Numbered from the stretch's first letter, positions 8,319 to 16,847 are shown. The stretch is DNA of 40,758 bases from Candidatus Babeliales bacterium (GCA_023133515.1 JAGLWI010000007.1:1-40758); one strand, 5' to 3'. Program-made: numbers and translations. The notes: generated by a model not told the origin, from the letters alone.

Positions 8319-8660
8319 ATGGAAAAAGGCACAAAAGAAGGTATATTTAAAAAATACGTTATTTTTCAGACTGGTGGTAAGCAATATCAAGCTATTCCGG
8401 GTAAGACTTTAGCTGTTGAAAAGCTAAATGGAAATATTGGGGATTCTTTAGAATTTTCAGAAGTTTTATTTCGTAAAACTTCTGAAGGTAAATTTGAGTT
8501 TGGAAAACCATACTTAAAAGATGTGGTACTTAAAGCAAGTATTGTAAAACAGACCAAAGGTCCAAAAATTATTGTTTTTCGACATAAAAGACGTAAAAAA
8601 CAGAGAACTAAAAAAGGCCATCGTCAACCATTGACAGTTATAAGGATTGAGAGTATATAA
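8319..8660 (+). CDS. rplU: 50S ribosomal protein L21
   Basis: This is a 113-aa L21, which binds 23S rRNA in the large subunit. The family start Y-V-I-F-Q-T-G-G-K-Q-Y appears at residues 13-23 after an 11-residue charged extension. The C-terminal R-R-K-K-Q-R-T-K-K-G-H-R-Q-P block is the diagnostic rRNA-binding signature. No alternative start exists between the extension and the core. It is normally followed by rpmA (L27), but here the next gene is convergent ktrA, so the usual pair is broken. Its stop codon lies inside the terminator palindrome. Confidence 0.96.
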   Translation: MEKGTKEGIFKKYVIFQTGGKQYQAIPGKTLAVEKLNGNIGDSLEFSEVLFRKTSEGKFEFGKPYLKDVVLKASIVKQTKGPKIIVFRHKRRKKQRTKKGHRQPLTVIRIESI

Positions 8661-8692
8661 AGAAGAAAAAATTAATTTTTTCTTCTTTATAT
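8655..8692. terminator. Shared bidirectional terminator, perfect 38-bp palindrome
   Basis: Bases 8655-8673 are the exact reverse complement of 8674-8692 (19 bp per arm). The A-rich left arm and T-rich right arm make it a terminator in both directions. It contains the rplU stop codon and abuts the ktrA stop codon at 8693, so both convergent genes end on one compact element. Confidence 0.85.
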
Positions 8693-9340
8693 CTATTCAA
8701 CTTCTTCTGCTATATCTGCAAGTCTTTCATTTGATCCTGCTAAAAGCAATTTATCGCTTTCTATTATAACATAATCAGGATTTATAAGAGTTATCTCTTC
8801 TTCTTTTTTTATTCCAATGCAGGTTACTTGCCAAGTTTTTCTTAATTGTAATTCAGAAATTGTTTTTCCAATAAAATTTTTTGGTGGTTTGATTTCTGCA
8901 ATTGCAAACTTTTCTGATACTTGTACAAATTCCATTAAAGCGAAGCTAAGTGTATTGGCGAGTTTAATAGCAGTATCCCTTTCAGGAAATATTACTTTGT
9001 CTGCTCCAACCAACATTAAAATGTTTTCATGAACTTTAGTTACAGCTCTTGCAATAACTTTTGGAACATTTAGATGCTTTTTTAAAAGAGCAGTAACTAA
9101 AATTGATTGAGAAAATTCTTCTCCCATAGCAACTATAACAGTATCCATATCTTCTATTCCAACCGCTTTTAGCGATTCTTCATTTTCAACGTTCATACAT
9201 ATGGCTTGAGTTACTTTGTCTCTTATAGAAGCGATGATTGATTCGTTACGATCTATGGCCAAAACCTCCATACCTTTTTCGGCCAATGTTTGTGCAAGTT
9301 TGTCTCCAAATCTGCCTAAGCCTATTACACAAAATTTCAT
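8693..9340 (-). CDS. ktrA: Potassium channel regulatory subunit KtrA (TrkA family)
   Basis: This 215-aa RCK protein is a cytoplasmic ring that gates the KtrB channel in response to nucleotides. The RCK_N Rossmann domain starts with G-L-G-R-F-G at residues 7-12 and has an acidic residue at D30 for the ribose. The RCK_C domain covers about 135-215. Length fits KtrA/KtrC, which have one RCK pair, rather than TrkA, which has two. It lies 22 nt after ktrB as the last gene of a four-gene minus-strand operon that ends at the palindrome terminator. Confidence 0.92.
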   Translation of the reverse strand: MKFCVIGLGRFGDKLAQTLAEKGMEVLAIDRNESIIASIRDKVTQAICMNVENEESLKAVGIEDMDTVIVAMGEEFSQSILVTALLKKHLNVPKVIARAVTKVHENILMLVGADKVIFPERDTAIKLANTLSFALMEFVQVSEKFAIAEIKPPKNFIGKTISELQLRKTWQVTCIGIKKEEEITLINPDYVIIESDKLLLAGSNERLADIAEEVE

Positions 9341-9362
9341 TTTTTTCCTATCTATTTTTTTT

Positions 9363-10712
9363 CTAACCTATAACTACTCGTTCTTCTGGGTAACTATACA
9401 ATTGTTCTTCTTTTCTGGTTGTTAATGCCAAAACTAAAGTTAGTGATCCTATTCTTCCTGTTAACATTGTAACTACAAGTAATGTTTTGCCAGCTTGTGA
9501 TAAATAAGGAGTTATTCCTGTAGAAAGTCCAGATGTTGAAAAAGCCGATACTGATTCAAAAAGTATTTGAATAAAGCTAAAATTGCTGTCTGTAATAAGT
9601 AGGAAAAATGTTGCTATTCCTATCCAGCATAGAGCTAAAGCTACCACGACAGTTGTTTTGTATATTTGGCTTGCTGGTATTTTTCTTCCAAATATTTCAA
9701 TGGAGCTTTTATTTTTTGCAAAGCTTACGATTGTTAAAATAAATAATGCAAATGTGGTTGTTTTTATTCCACTACCGGTTGAAGTTGGACTTGTTCCTAT
9801 AAACATTAAAATGATAAAAATAAAAAGAGTTGGTATTGAAAGATGGGCGACATTTGTTGTGCTAAATCCTGCTGTTCGTGTTGTAACGGACATAAAAATT
9901 GAGTTTATTATTTTATGAAAAGCTCCTAGATTTCCTAGAGCATTATTTTTTTCTAAAAACATAAAGAAAATTCCACCAATAAGAATGAGGATAAATGAAG
10001 TACTCAAAACTATTTTTGTGTGTAAAGAGAATTTTAGTTTTTTTGTTTCAGTCTTTGTTTTTTTTATTCGATTAAGAATATGAGTTCCTATTTCATACCA
10101 TACTATAAATCCTATTCCACCAAAAAATATTAGTGTTGACATTGGGATTAATACAGAAGCGTTTCTAATATAAGAAGACATGCTATTATCTAGAAGACAT
10201 GTACCGGCATTGCAAAAAGCAGAGATAGAGTGAAACACTGCATGAAAGATTGCTTGTTTGGTAGAGAATATTTTGCTTAAAGGAAAGTATAGTGCTACGG
10301 CTCCTATCAATTCTGATAAGAAAGTCAATCCAATAATCAAACTGAGAAATGTTTTAATTTTGTTGTAGAATTCAAATTCTAATAGTTGAACAGCAACGAG
10401 TTTGGTTATAAATCGTAAATTCATAATCAATGAGACGAGGAAGAAGGATAAGGTCATTAAGCCGAGTCCACCTATCTGGATTAATGAGAGAACTACACAT
10501 TGTCCAAAGAAAGTAAAGTATGACATTGGAACAACCTGCAATCCTGTTACACATGTTGAAGAAGCTGCTGTAAAGAGAAGATCTATAAATGAAATGTTAA
10601 CAATTCTTGCTTGAGGAAGACTTAATAGAATTGTTCCTATGGCTATGACAAATAAAAATGAACCTATTAATATCCTTGCTGGGGATATATTCTTAATTTT
10701 TGCTGTTGGCAT
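9363..10712 (-). CDS. ktrB: Potassium uptake channel subunit KtrB (TrkH family)
   Basis: This is a 449-aa polytopic membrane protein of the SKT superfamily, with four membrane-pore-membrane units. The selectivity-filter loops are visible: C-V-T-G-L-Q near residue 55, C-N-A-G-T-C near 167, T-R-T-A-G-F-S near 278, and T-S-G-L-S-T-G near 392. The intramembrane loop P-T-S-T-G-S-G after the third pore helix is also present. KtrB imports K+, often with Na+ dependence, and is controlled by KtrA, encoded immediately downstream. Length matches KtrB rather than the longer TrkH. Confidence 0.92.
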   Translation of the reverse strand: MPTAKIKNISPARILIGSFLFVIAIGTILLSLPQARIVNISFIDLLFTAASSTCVTGLQVVPMSYFTFFGQCVVLSLIQIGGLGLMTLSFFLVSLIMNLRFITKLVAVQLLEFEFYNKIKTFLSLIIGLTFLSELIGAVALYFPLSKIFSTKQAIFHAVFHSISAFCNAGTCLLDNSMSSYIRNASVLIPMSTLIFFGGIGFIVWYEIGTHILNRIKKTKTETKKLKFSLHTKIVLSTSFILILIGGIFFMFLEKNNALGNLGAFHKIINSIFMSVTTRTAGFSTTNVAHLSIPTLFIFIILMFIGTSPTSTGSGIKTTTFALFILTIVSFAKNKSSIEIFGRKIPASQIYKTTVVVALALCWIGIATFFLLITDSNFSFIQILFESVSAFSTSGLSTGITPYLSQAGKTLLVVTMLTGRIGSLTLVLALTTRKEEQLYSYPEERVVIG

Positions 10713-10734
10713 AAATTTATTCCTAATTTATTGT

Positions 10735-11310
10735 TTATTTTAGTAACAAAAAACTAAGTATTAATATCACAGTAAACAATATTATCAGCTGATTGAAATA
10801 TTGGTCAATAAAATTCTTAATTCGTGCGCCCCAAATGCGAATTATTCCTGCAAGAATAAAGAATCTGGTTCCACGAGATAAAAGAGAGAAAAAGAGAAAT
10901 GGGATTAATGGTAGGTTGCAAAATCCAGCAGAAATGGTTACTGCTTTGTATGGGAGTGGAGTGAATCCTGCAATAAGAACAGCCCAATTTTGGTAAAGTT
11001 TATATTTTGCTACTACATTATTAAATGTGTTTTGTGATATTATCCAACTTACAAGTTTTATTCCAATGCTTTTCCACATTACTGCTCCAATCATGTATCC
11101 TACAAAGCCACCGATTACAGAAGAAATTGTTGCAACTGAGGCATAAAAGATTGAACGTTTATTGTTTTGGATACAAAAAAGAATTAAAAGAGGATCGACA
11201 GGAAAAAAAAAGAATGCTTCTATGAAAAATAAAAAAGATAGCCAAAATGTTGAATATTTTGAATTAACCTTTTTGCCCATCCAATCGTATATTTTTCTTA
11301 TAATTTTCAT
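10735..11310 (-). CDS. YqaA/DedA-like VTT-domain membrane protein
   Basis: This 191-aa protein has about five hydrophobic segments. The block F-T-P-L-P-Y-K-A-V-T-I-S-A-G around residues 115-128 is typical of the YqaA branch of the VTT/SNARE-associated (DedA) family. Members are thought to flip or transport lipids such as undecaprenyl phosphate or phosphatidylethanolamine, but the substrate here cannot be told. The gene starts 6 nt after glyS and ends 22 nt before ktrB, so it is in the same operon. Confidence 0.8.
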   Translation of the reverse strand: MKIIRKIYDWMGKKVNSKYSTFWLSFLFFIEAFFFFPVDPLLILFCIQNNKRSIFYASVATISSVIGGFVGYMIGAVMWKSIGIKLVSWIISQNTFNNVVAKYKLYQNWAVLIAGFTPLPYKAVTISAGFCNLPLIPFLFFSLLSRGTRFFILAGIIRIWGARIKNFIDQYFNQLIILFTVILILSFLLLK

Positions 11311-11316
11311 ATTTTT

Positions 11317-12636
11317 TTATTTATCTAGTAAATCAGTCAAATAATTTTCTAACTGATCAATAGATATTCTTTTTTGTTCCAAAGTATCTCGATTTCTTGC
11401 TGTTACTTTTTGATCTTTAAGACTATCAAAATCATATGTAAAACATACAGGGGTTCCAATTTCATCTTGTCTTCTGTACCTTTTTCCAATAGAGCCACTT
11501 TCATCAAATTGAACTTTGAAATTTTTATTTTTAAGATTAGTATAAATTTTTATTGTTTGTTCAGAGAGCTTTTTTGTTAAAGGCAGTATTGCTGCGTTTA
11601 TTGGAGCAAGTTTAGGATTTAATTTTAAACTTATTCTTTGCTCTCCTTCAATGATATCTTCATTGTAAGAATCAAATAATAATGTTAAAAAAATACGTTC
11701 AACTCCAGAAGAAGATTCAATTACATGTGGAATAAAGGATTCATTTGTATTAGGATCAAAAACTGAAAGATCTTTACCAGAAATTTTAGAATGTTGTATA
11801 AGATCATAATTTGTTCTGTAAGCAATTCCTTCAAGTTCTTTAAAACCAAATGGGAAATTATATTCAATGTCCATGCATCTTTTTGAATAGTGAGCAAGTT
11901 CATCTTTTTCGTGTTCACGAAATTTTATTTTTTTTGGATTGAGACCAATTTTAAGATAAAAATTTTTTCGTCTTTGTATCCATTCTTCAAAATATTTATC
12001 TGAGTTTTTTTCTTTACAGAAAAATTCTAATTCCATTTGTTCAAATTCACGGATGCGAAATAGGAATTGTTTTGGGGTGACTTCGTTTCTGAATGCTTTT
12101 CCAATTTGTGCTATGCCGAATGGAATTTTTACTCTAGTACTGGATAAAACATTTTTAAAATTTATAAAAATACTTTGGGCTGTTTCTGGGCGTAGATAAG
12201 CAATAGATGACTTATCGCTTACAGCTCCTACATTGGTTTCAAACATTAATTGAAACTGCCTTGCTTCTGTCCATTTTTTTATTCCGCATGATGGACATGG
12301 TTTTTCCAACTTTATTTCATCTACTCTGAATCTTTTTTTACAATTTTGACAGTCAACCATTTGGTCACTAAAATGTTCAGTATGTCCAGATGCTTTCCAG
12401 ACATTTTGTGGTCCAAGAATTGAGCCGTCCAATAAAATGACTTCTTCTTCAAAACTTTGAATATTTTTAAGCCAGATTTTTTTGATATTATTTTTTAATA
12501 TTGTTCCAATTGGACCAAAATCGTATACACCATTTAGTCCTCCGTAGATTTCTGCTGTAGGATAAACAAAACCTCTTCTTTTGCATAAAGAGACTATTTT
12601 TTCAAGAGAAACTGTATCTTGATTGGTACCAGACAT
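11317..12636 (-). CDS. glyS: Glycyl-tRNA synthetase, single-subunit dimeric type
   Basis: This 439-aa class II synthetase is of the alpha2 type, not the alpha/beta tetramer. It charges tRNA-Gly with glycine. The N-terminus has R-R-G-F-V-Y-P-T-A-E-I-Y-G-G and Y-D-F-G-P-I-G. An insert with two Cys pairs (C-x2-C around 96 and C-x2-C around 114) resembles a zinc ribbon. Motif 2 is A-F-R-N-E-V-T-P-K and motif 3 is G-V-E-R-I-F-L. The C-terminal anticodon-binding domain starts near 345. It is first in the operon with the YqaA-like gene, ktrB and ktrA. The symbol for this type varies (glyS, glyQS). Confidence 0.95.
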   Translation of the reverse strand: MSGTNQDTVSLEKIVSLCKRRGFVYPTAEIYGGLNGVYDFGPIGTILKNNIKKIWLKNIQSFEEEVILLDGSILGPQNVWKASGHTEHFSDQMVDCQNCKKRFRVDEIKLEKPCPSCGIKKWTEARQFQLMFETNVGAVSDKSSIAYLRPETAQSIFINFKNVLSSTRVKIPFGIAQIGKAFRNEVTPKQFLFRIREFEQMELEFFCKEKNSDKYFEEWIQRRKNFYLKIGLNPKKIKFREHEKDELAHYSKRCMDIEYNFPFGFKELEGIAYRTNYDLIQHSKISGKDLSVFDPNTNESFIPHVIESSSGVERIFLTLLFDSYNEDIIEGEQRISLKLNPKLAPINAAILPLTKKLSEQTIKIYTNLKNKNFKVQFDESGSIGKRYRRQDEIGTPVCFTYDFDSLKDQKVTARNRDTLEQKRISIDQLENYLTDLLDK

Positions 12637-12904
12637 TTTTAGAATCCTTTGAATAAAATTTTAGTATTATTTATTAATACATATTTTCAAAAGAATATTA
12701 TATCATTGTTGAAAGAAATTAAAAATCATTCAATAGTTATGATTAAATTTTTGCTTGAATCCTTATTAAATTGGTTAGAATGCCACTTTATTTTTTACAT
12801 TGTTTATGGTAAAATCTTTACATAATGTAAGAATAATTAGTCTTTGTTGGGGGATTAATTTAAAATTGTTTTTATTTTGTCATTTTTTTGAAAAAGATTA
12901 AATT
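12637..12904. other. Divergent intergenic region, glyS / yhhQ
   Basis: This 268-nt AT-rich region lies between two divergent genes and must hold promoters for both. The best plus-strand candidate is TTGTTT followed 17 nt later by TAATGT, near 12800-12828. A GGGGG tract occurs at 12849-12853, about 50 nt before yhhQ. I found no riboswitch-like fold, no preQ1 riboswitch signature and no small gene. Confidence 0.4.
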
Positions 12905-13579
12905 ATGAATGAATTACTGTTTTTTTTGCATATTATGATTGTTGTGTTTTTTACATTATCCTCGCTTGCTTTGGGGCGTAATGCGCTTGTTGCTGTTGTG
13001 TGTTTGCAGGCGGTATTGGCAAATTTTTTTGTTTTGAAGCAGATATCACTTTTTGGTCTTAATGTTACTTGTGGTAATGTTTTTGTTGTTGGTAGTGTGT
13101 TAGGTTTAAATTTATTGCAAGAGTATTTTGGGAAAAGTATTACAAAAAAAACCATATGGATTAGTTTTTTTTTATTATTTTTTTATCTTGTAATGACACA
13201 AATTCATCTTTTATATATTCCTAATTCTTATGATAATACTCAGAGTTTGTTTTCTGGACTTTTGGGTTTTATGCCAAGAATTACTATTGTTTCAATCTTT
13301 GGCTATTTTGTAGCTCAAAAAACAGGATATTTTTTATATGGTTTTTTAAAAAAGATGTTTTCTGAAAATTATCTTGTATTAAGAAACATTTTGACAATTT
13401 CTTCTACTCAGTTTTTAGATACAGTTTTATTTACATTTTTTGGCCTTTATGGAATTGTAGAATCTGTTTTAAACGTGATGATTTTAAGTTTTGTTATCAA
13501 GATGGTTATTATTTTGGTCTCATCTCCTTTTGTATCTTTTTCAAAAAAAATTGTAAACCGATTTAATCAAGATTTATAG
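12905..13579 (+). CDS. yhhQ: Queuosine precursor transporter, YhhQ/VUT family
   Basis: This is a 224-aa membrane protein with about six helices. The blocks V-L-K-Q-I-S-L-F-G-L-N-V-T and G-L-N-L-L-Q-E-Y-F-G-K are characteristic of the VUT (vitamin uptake transporter) family that includes YhhQ, which imports queuosine precursors (preQ0, preQ1 or queuine, depending on species). The gene ends 9 nt before tgt, the enzyme that inserts such bases into tRNA. That strongly supports the function. The substrate is inferred to be host queuine from the features of the neighbouring Tgt. Confidence 0.9.
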   Translation: MNELLFFLHIMIVVFFTLSSLALGRNALVAVVCLQAVLANFFVLKQISLFGLNVTCGNVFVVGSVLGLNLLQEYFGKSITKKTIWISFFLLFFYLVMTQIHLLYIPNSYDNTQSLFSGLLGFMPRITIVSIFGYFVAQKTGYFLYGFLKKMFSENYLVLRNILTISSTQFLDTVLFTFFGLYGIVESVLNVMILSFVIKMVIILVSSPFVSFSKKIVNRFNQDL

Positions 13580-13588
13580 AGTTTAATT

Positions 13589-14719
13589 ATGGAAAAGTTT
13601 AAATTTGAAGTTTTATACAAATCAAAAAAATCTCGTGCTAGAGTTGGACGAATTTATACTTCACATGGTGTAATTGATACACCCAGTTTTGTGGCTGTTG
13701 GAACTAATGGAACATTAAAAGCAGTAGACAACAAAATAGTTGATTTTTTAGGATTACAACTTATGTTTTGTAATACATATCATCTTTTGTTACATCCAGG
13801 AGTTGATTTAATAAAAAAAGCTGGGGGAATTCATAAGTTTGCAAGTAGAAATGGCCCAATTATTACAGATTCTGGTGGATTTCAGGTTTTTAGTCTTGCT
13901 TATGGAAGTGTTTGTGAAGAATTGAAAAGCAAGGGTACAAAAAAGCATAATGGAGGAGTTCTAAAAATAAATGAAGATGGAGTTTTGTTCCGTTCATACA
14001 GAGATGGTTCTAAAATTTTATTAACACCTGAAAGTTCTATAGAAGCACAAAAGAAGATTGGTGCAGATATTATTGTAAGTTTTGATGAGCTTCCTCCTTA
14101 TCATATTGATAATAAGAAATTACAAGAATCTTTAGATCGAACACATCGTTGGGAAAAACGTTCTTTGGATGCGCATTTGAAAAATAAAAATAATCAAGCT
14201 TTGTATTCTGTAATTCACGGTGGAGTTGATAAAGAGTTGCGAAAAAAAAGCTGTGAGTATTTAAAAACGTTACCGTTTGATGGTTTTGCAATTGGAGGGA
14301 GTGTTGGTAAGGATCGTCAAGAAATGTTGCAAATGCTTAAATTTTTAATGCCAATTTTGCCAGAAAACAAACCAAATCATCTTTTAGGAATTGGAGATAT
14401 TGAGTCAATTAAAGGAATAATTCCTTTTGGTGTAGATACTTTTGATAGTTCGCATCCAACAAGATGTGCACGTCATGGTCTTTTGTTTACAAAAAAGGGA
14501 ACACTACGAATTTTAAAGAGTGGTAATTCACAAGTTTTTAGGCCAATAGAGGATGATTGTTTATGTTCTACATGTCAAAATTATACTCTTTCTTATATTT
14601 ATCATCTTTTTAAAGCAAATGAATTGAGTGCATTGACTCTTGCTACTATTCATAATATTCATTTTATGATTGAACTTTTAAAAGAGTATCAAGGTAAAAT
14701 TCTTCGTGATGAGATTTAG
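13589..14719 (+). CDS. tgt: Queuine/preQ1 tRNA-ribosyltransferase, Chlamydia-like
   Basis: This is a 376-aa Tgt. It swaps guanine 34 of GUN-anticodon tRNAs for a deazaguanine base. Catalytic D94 (T-D-S-G-G-F-Q) and D286 (T-F-D-S-S-H-P-T-R) are present, as are zinc ligands C324, C326, C329 and H355. Pocket residues differ from the preQ1-using Zymomonas enzyme (numbering from memory): Cys158 is L168 (F-D-E-L), Gln203 is H210 (I-H-G-G-V), and Val233 is G240 (G-G-S-V-G-K). Eukaryotic queuine enzymes also lack the Cys and have Gly at 233. The F-D-E-L, V-I-H-G-G and G-G-S-x-G-K blocks and an insert near residues 105-123 recall Chlamydia Tgt. The stop overlaps that of the convergent gene. Confidence 0.96.
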   Translation: MEKFKFEVLYKSKKSRARVGRIYTSHGVIDTPSFVAVGTNGTLKAVDNKIVDFLGLQLMFCNTYHLLLHPGVDLIKKAGGIHKFASRNGPIITDSGGFQVFSLAYGSVCEELKSKGTKKHNGGVLKINEDGVLFRSYRDGSKILLTPESSIEAQKKIGADIIVSFDELPPYHIDNKKLQESLDRTHRWEKRSLDAHLKNKNNQALYSVIHGGVDKELRKKSCEYLKTLPFDGFAIGGSVGKDRQEMLQMLKFLMPILPENKPNHLLGIGDIESIKGIIPFGVDTFDSSHPTRCARHGLLFTKKGTLRILKSGNSQVFRPIEDDCLCSTCQNYTLSYIYHLFKANELSALTLATIHNIHFMIELLKEYQGKILRDEI

Positions 14720-15627
14720 TTTTCAATTGTATAACTTAATTCTGGAATTATTATATTTTGATATATATTATCTCGTTCTTTATTTTTTACAAAAATTGTT
14801 GTTTTAAATGTTTGAGATGGTTGTATTATAATTTGTTTTAGTTTTGTATTTTTGTTTTTTATTTTTTCTATAATCTCTAATGTTTTTTGAATTGTATTTA
14901 ATGTAATTATTGGCACAAAATAATTTATAAATCCTTTATTTGTGTGATTTTGTAGTAATATTTTTTCATAAAGTTTAATTAGTTTATTTGGAGTTAGATA
15001 TTTTAGCGTTAAGAAAAGTCCTGTGGTGCAACTTGCAGGAATTGCGAATGGTAGTGAAAATATTTTAGAAAAAATTGTTGGAGTTTTTTTTAATCCATAA
15101 AAAAACATTTTTGCAGCCTTAATTCCACTTGGTGCTAAATAATAACTTAACATTCCCGTTGGGATGGTTAGCATTATTGGAAAAATTGAGGAAATTATGC
15201 GAGTGGCTCTTTTTTTGTTTAAAAGTTTTTCTTTTATTATTTTTAAAGAATATTGTTTTGATAAACAAAGTTTATTTTCAAGAAAAAAATTAGAATTGAG
15301 AATAATTTTTTCTTGAGAATTATTTTTTATATGAATATCCATAGGAATAATTTCTATGTTTTCAAATTCATTTTTGCATTCAAGAGTCATTTTTTTTGTT
15401 TTATCTATAAGAGAACATATAATTTGTGGATTGTTTGTAATAACTTTTTTTTCATATGGTTTTATTGATATGTGATATACATCCTTTTCTTTTTTTATAG
15501 TTGTATCATTTTCTTTGGTTTCGGTTATTTTTATGTGAATTGGTATTTCTGATGATGGATTAAGATTTAAATTTATGGTGGAAAAAAGTGTTATTAAAAG
15601 AAGATAATGCATTCTAATTTTATTCAT
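14716..15627 (-). CDS. Exported membrane protein of unknown function
   Basis: This 303-aa protein is not recognised. The N-terminus (about 1-20) is a hydrophobic signal peptide. Residues 25-135 look beta-rich, with many Ile/Thr/Lys strands. One or two hydrophobic helices follow, at about 143-165 and 190-208 with Pro and Gly. The tail returns to charged, beta-like sequence. It may be an inner-membrane protein with a periplasmic beta domain. The start is preceded by a G6 tract (15633-15638 on the minus strand) in Shine-Dalgarno position. A TTGTCA/TATTAA pair lies upstream on the minus strand as a weak promoter candidate. Its TAA stop overlaps the tgt TAG stop. Confidence 0.65.
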   Translation of the reverse strand: MNKIRMHYLLLITLFSTINLNLNPSSEIPIHIKITETKENDTTIKKEKDVYHISIKPYEKKVITNNPQIICSLIDKTKKMTLECKNEFENIEIIPMDIHIKNNSQEKIILNSNFFLENKLCLSKQYSLKIIKEKLLNKKRATRIISSIFPIMLTIPTGMLSYYLAPSGIKAAKMFFYGLKKTPTIFSKIFSLPFAIPASCTTGLFLTLKYLTPNKLIKLYEKILLQNHTNKGFINYFVPIITLNTIQKTLEIIEKIKNKNTKLKQIIIQPSQTFKTTIFVKNKERDNIYQNIIIPELSYTIEN

Positions 15628-15769
15628 AATGGCCCCCCATTTTTATGTATTTTTATTAACTTTAATATTAAGTATTATTGATTTTTGACAACAATGCAAA
15701 AGGGTGTGCTGGTTTAGTTGGAGTACTATAATTATTGATCTGAACTAAAGAATTAGATGAATATTTAAT

Positions 15770-16714
15770 TTATTCAAATTGAAATAATGGGTATTTTTTA
15801 AACCCGATAAGTTGACATTCTGGTTGTGGTATTATTCCGTATTTTTTGAATGTGAGTTTTTGAATTTTTTTTGCGAGATTTATAACATCTGAGCTTTTTG
15901 TGTTTTTTAAAGTTACAATCATATTTGAATGTTTTTCTGAAACAATAGCATTTTTATATCTTAATTCTCCTTTAATTCCTATTTTATCAAGATAATAAGC
16001 TACAAATAATATTTTTTTGTTGTGGATTTTAAAATTAATTTCTTTTTCATTAAAATTTCTAAAAAAGCTTCCACAGGTATTTGAGGTTGGATATCTTCTT
16101 GTTCGTTGTCTGATTATTTCATCTCTACGGCCTTTGCAATAAGCTGTTTCTATATCATTCGCTTTTTTTAATTTAAATGTCGCATTTATTAAAAAATGTT
16201 CTTTGTTTTGTAACTTTGATTTATCATATCCAAAATTGAACCAATTTTTATCAACACAATAAGATTTATCAGTTTTTTTGTTTATAATAGTTGCAGAATA
16301 TAAAAAATCACTTAGAAAATAATCAAAATAGTGAATGTTTATATAAATAGAACCACCTACTGTTCCTGGAATATTTGAGAATTCTTCTAATCCAATAATA
16401 TTGTTTTTTATACAATGATCAATAAGATCTTGAATGGTAACACTGCATTCTGATTGAACTAAACAATAATTTTTTTTCGTAATTATATTTATTTTTTTCA
16501 TATCAGGCTTTGTCACAAGCCCATCAAAACCATAATCGCTAATTAAAATGTTGGCTCCACCACCTAATACGAATATTTCTAAGTTATTTTTTTGTGCAAA
16601 TTCAAGAGTAATTTTAAATTCGTTTATATTTTTGGGTTCAGCAAAATATTTTGCTGAACCTCCCGTTCTAAACCAATTTTTATTTTTTAAACTTATATTT
16701 TTTTTAATTTTCAT
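15770..16714 (-). CDS. murB: UDP-N-acetylenolpyruvoylglucosamine reductase MurB
   Basis: This is a 314-aa FAD enzyme. It reduces UDP-GlcNAc-enolpyruvate to UDP-MurNAc with NADPH in the cytoplasm, the second committed step of peptidoglycan synthesis. FAD-binding blocks R-T-G-G-S-A-K-Y-F and G-G-G-A-N-I-L-I-S-D are clear, as is I-P-G-T-V-G-G-S. The catalytic Ser lies in C-G-S-F-F-R-N and the C-terminal catalytic Glu in P-E-C-Q-L-I-G. The usual N-A-G-A-Y-G that follows G-T-V-G-G is replaced by an aromatic-rich segment (N-I-H-Y-F-D-Y-F). Length is normal. It is near but divergent from the amidase, murD and ftsW genes. Confidence 0.94.
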   Translation of the reverse strand: MKIKKNISLKNKNWFRTGGSAKYFAEPKNINEFKITLEFAQKNNLEIFVLGGGANILISDYGFDGLVTKPDMKKINIITKKNYCLVQSECSVTIQDLIDHCIKNNIIGLEEFSNIPGTVGGSIYINIHYFDYFLSDFLYSATIINKKTDKSYCVDKNWFNFGYDKSKLQNKEHFLINATFKLKKANDIETAYCKGRRDEIIRQRTRRYPTSNTCGSFFRNFNEKEINFKIHNKKILFVAYYLDKIGIKGELRYKNAIVSEKHSNMIVTLKNTKSSDVINLAKKIQKLTFKKYGIIPQPECQLIGFKKYPLFQFE

Positions 16715-16847
16715 AATACAATATCCAATTTTTTTAATAAACAGAGATAAATTATAACTTTTTAAGATTAAAAATGAAACTTGATACTAATAAGCAGTAA
16801 AAAGAAAGTCTTTCTGAAATATAATTTTTGATGTAATTTTATTTTAA

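Noticed and set aside
10372-10614. Antisense reading frames inside ktrB and other genes
   Set aside because: They lie fully within strongly supported genes, lack ribosome-binding sites and family features, and have the composition expected of the opposite strand of a coding sequence.
12637-12904. preQ1 riboswitch before yhhQ-tgt
   Set aside because: No short hairpin with the conserved A-rich pseudoknot tail and overlapping ribosome-binding site could be found. A queuine-using pathway would not need it.
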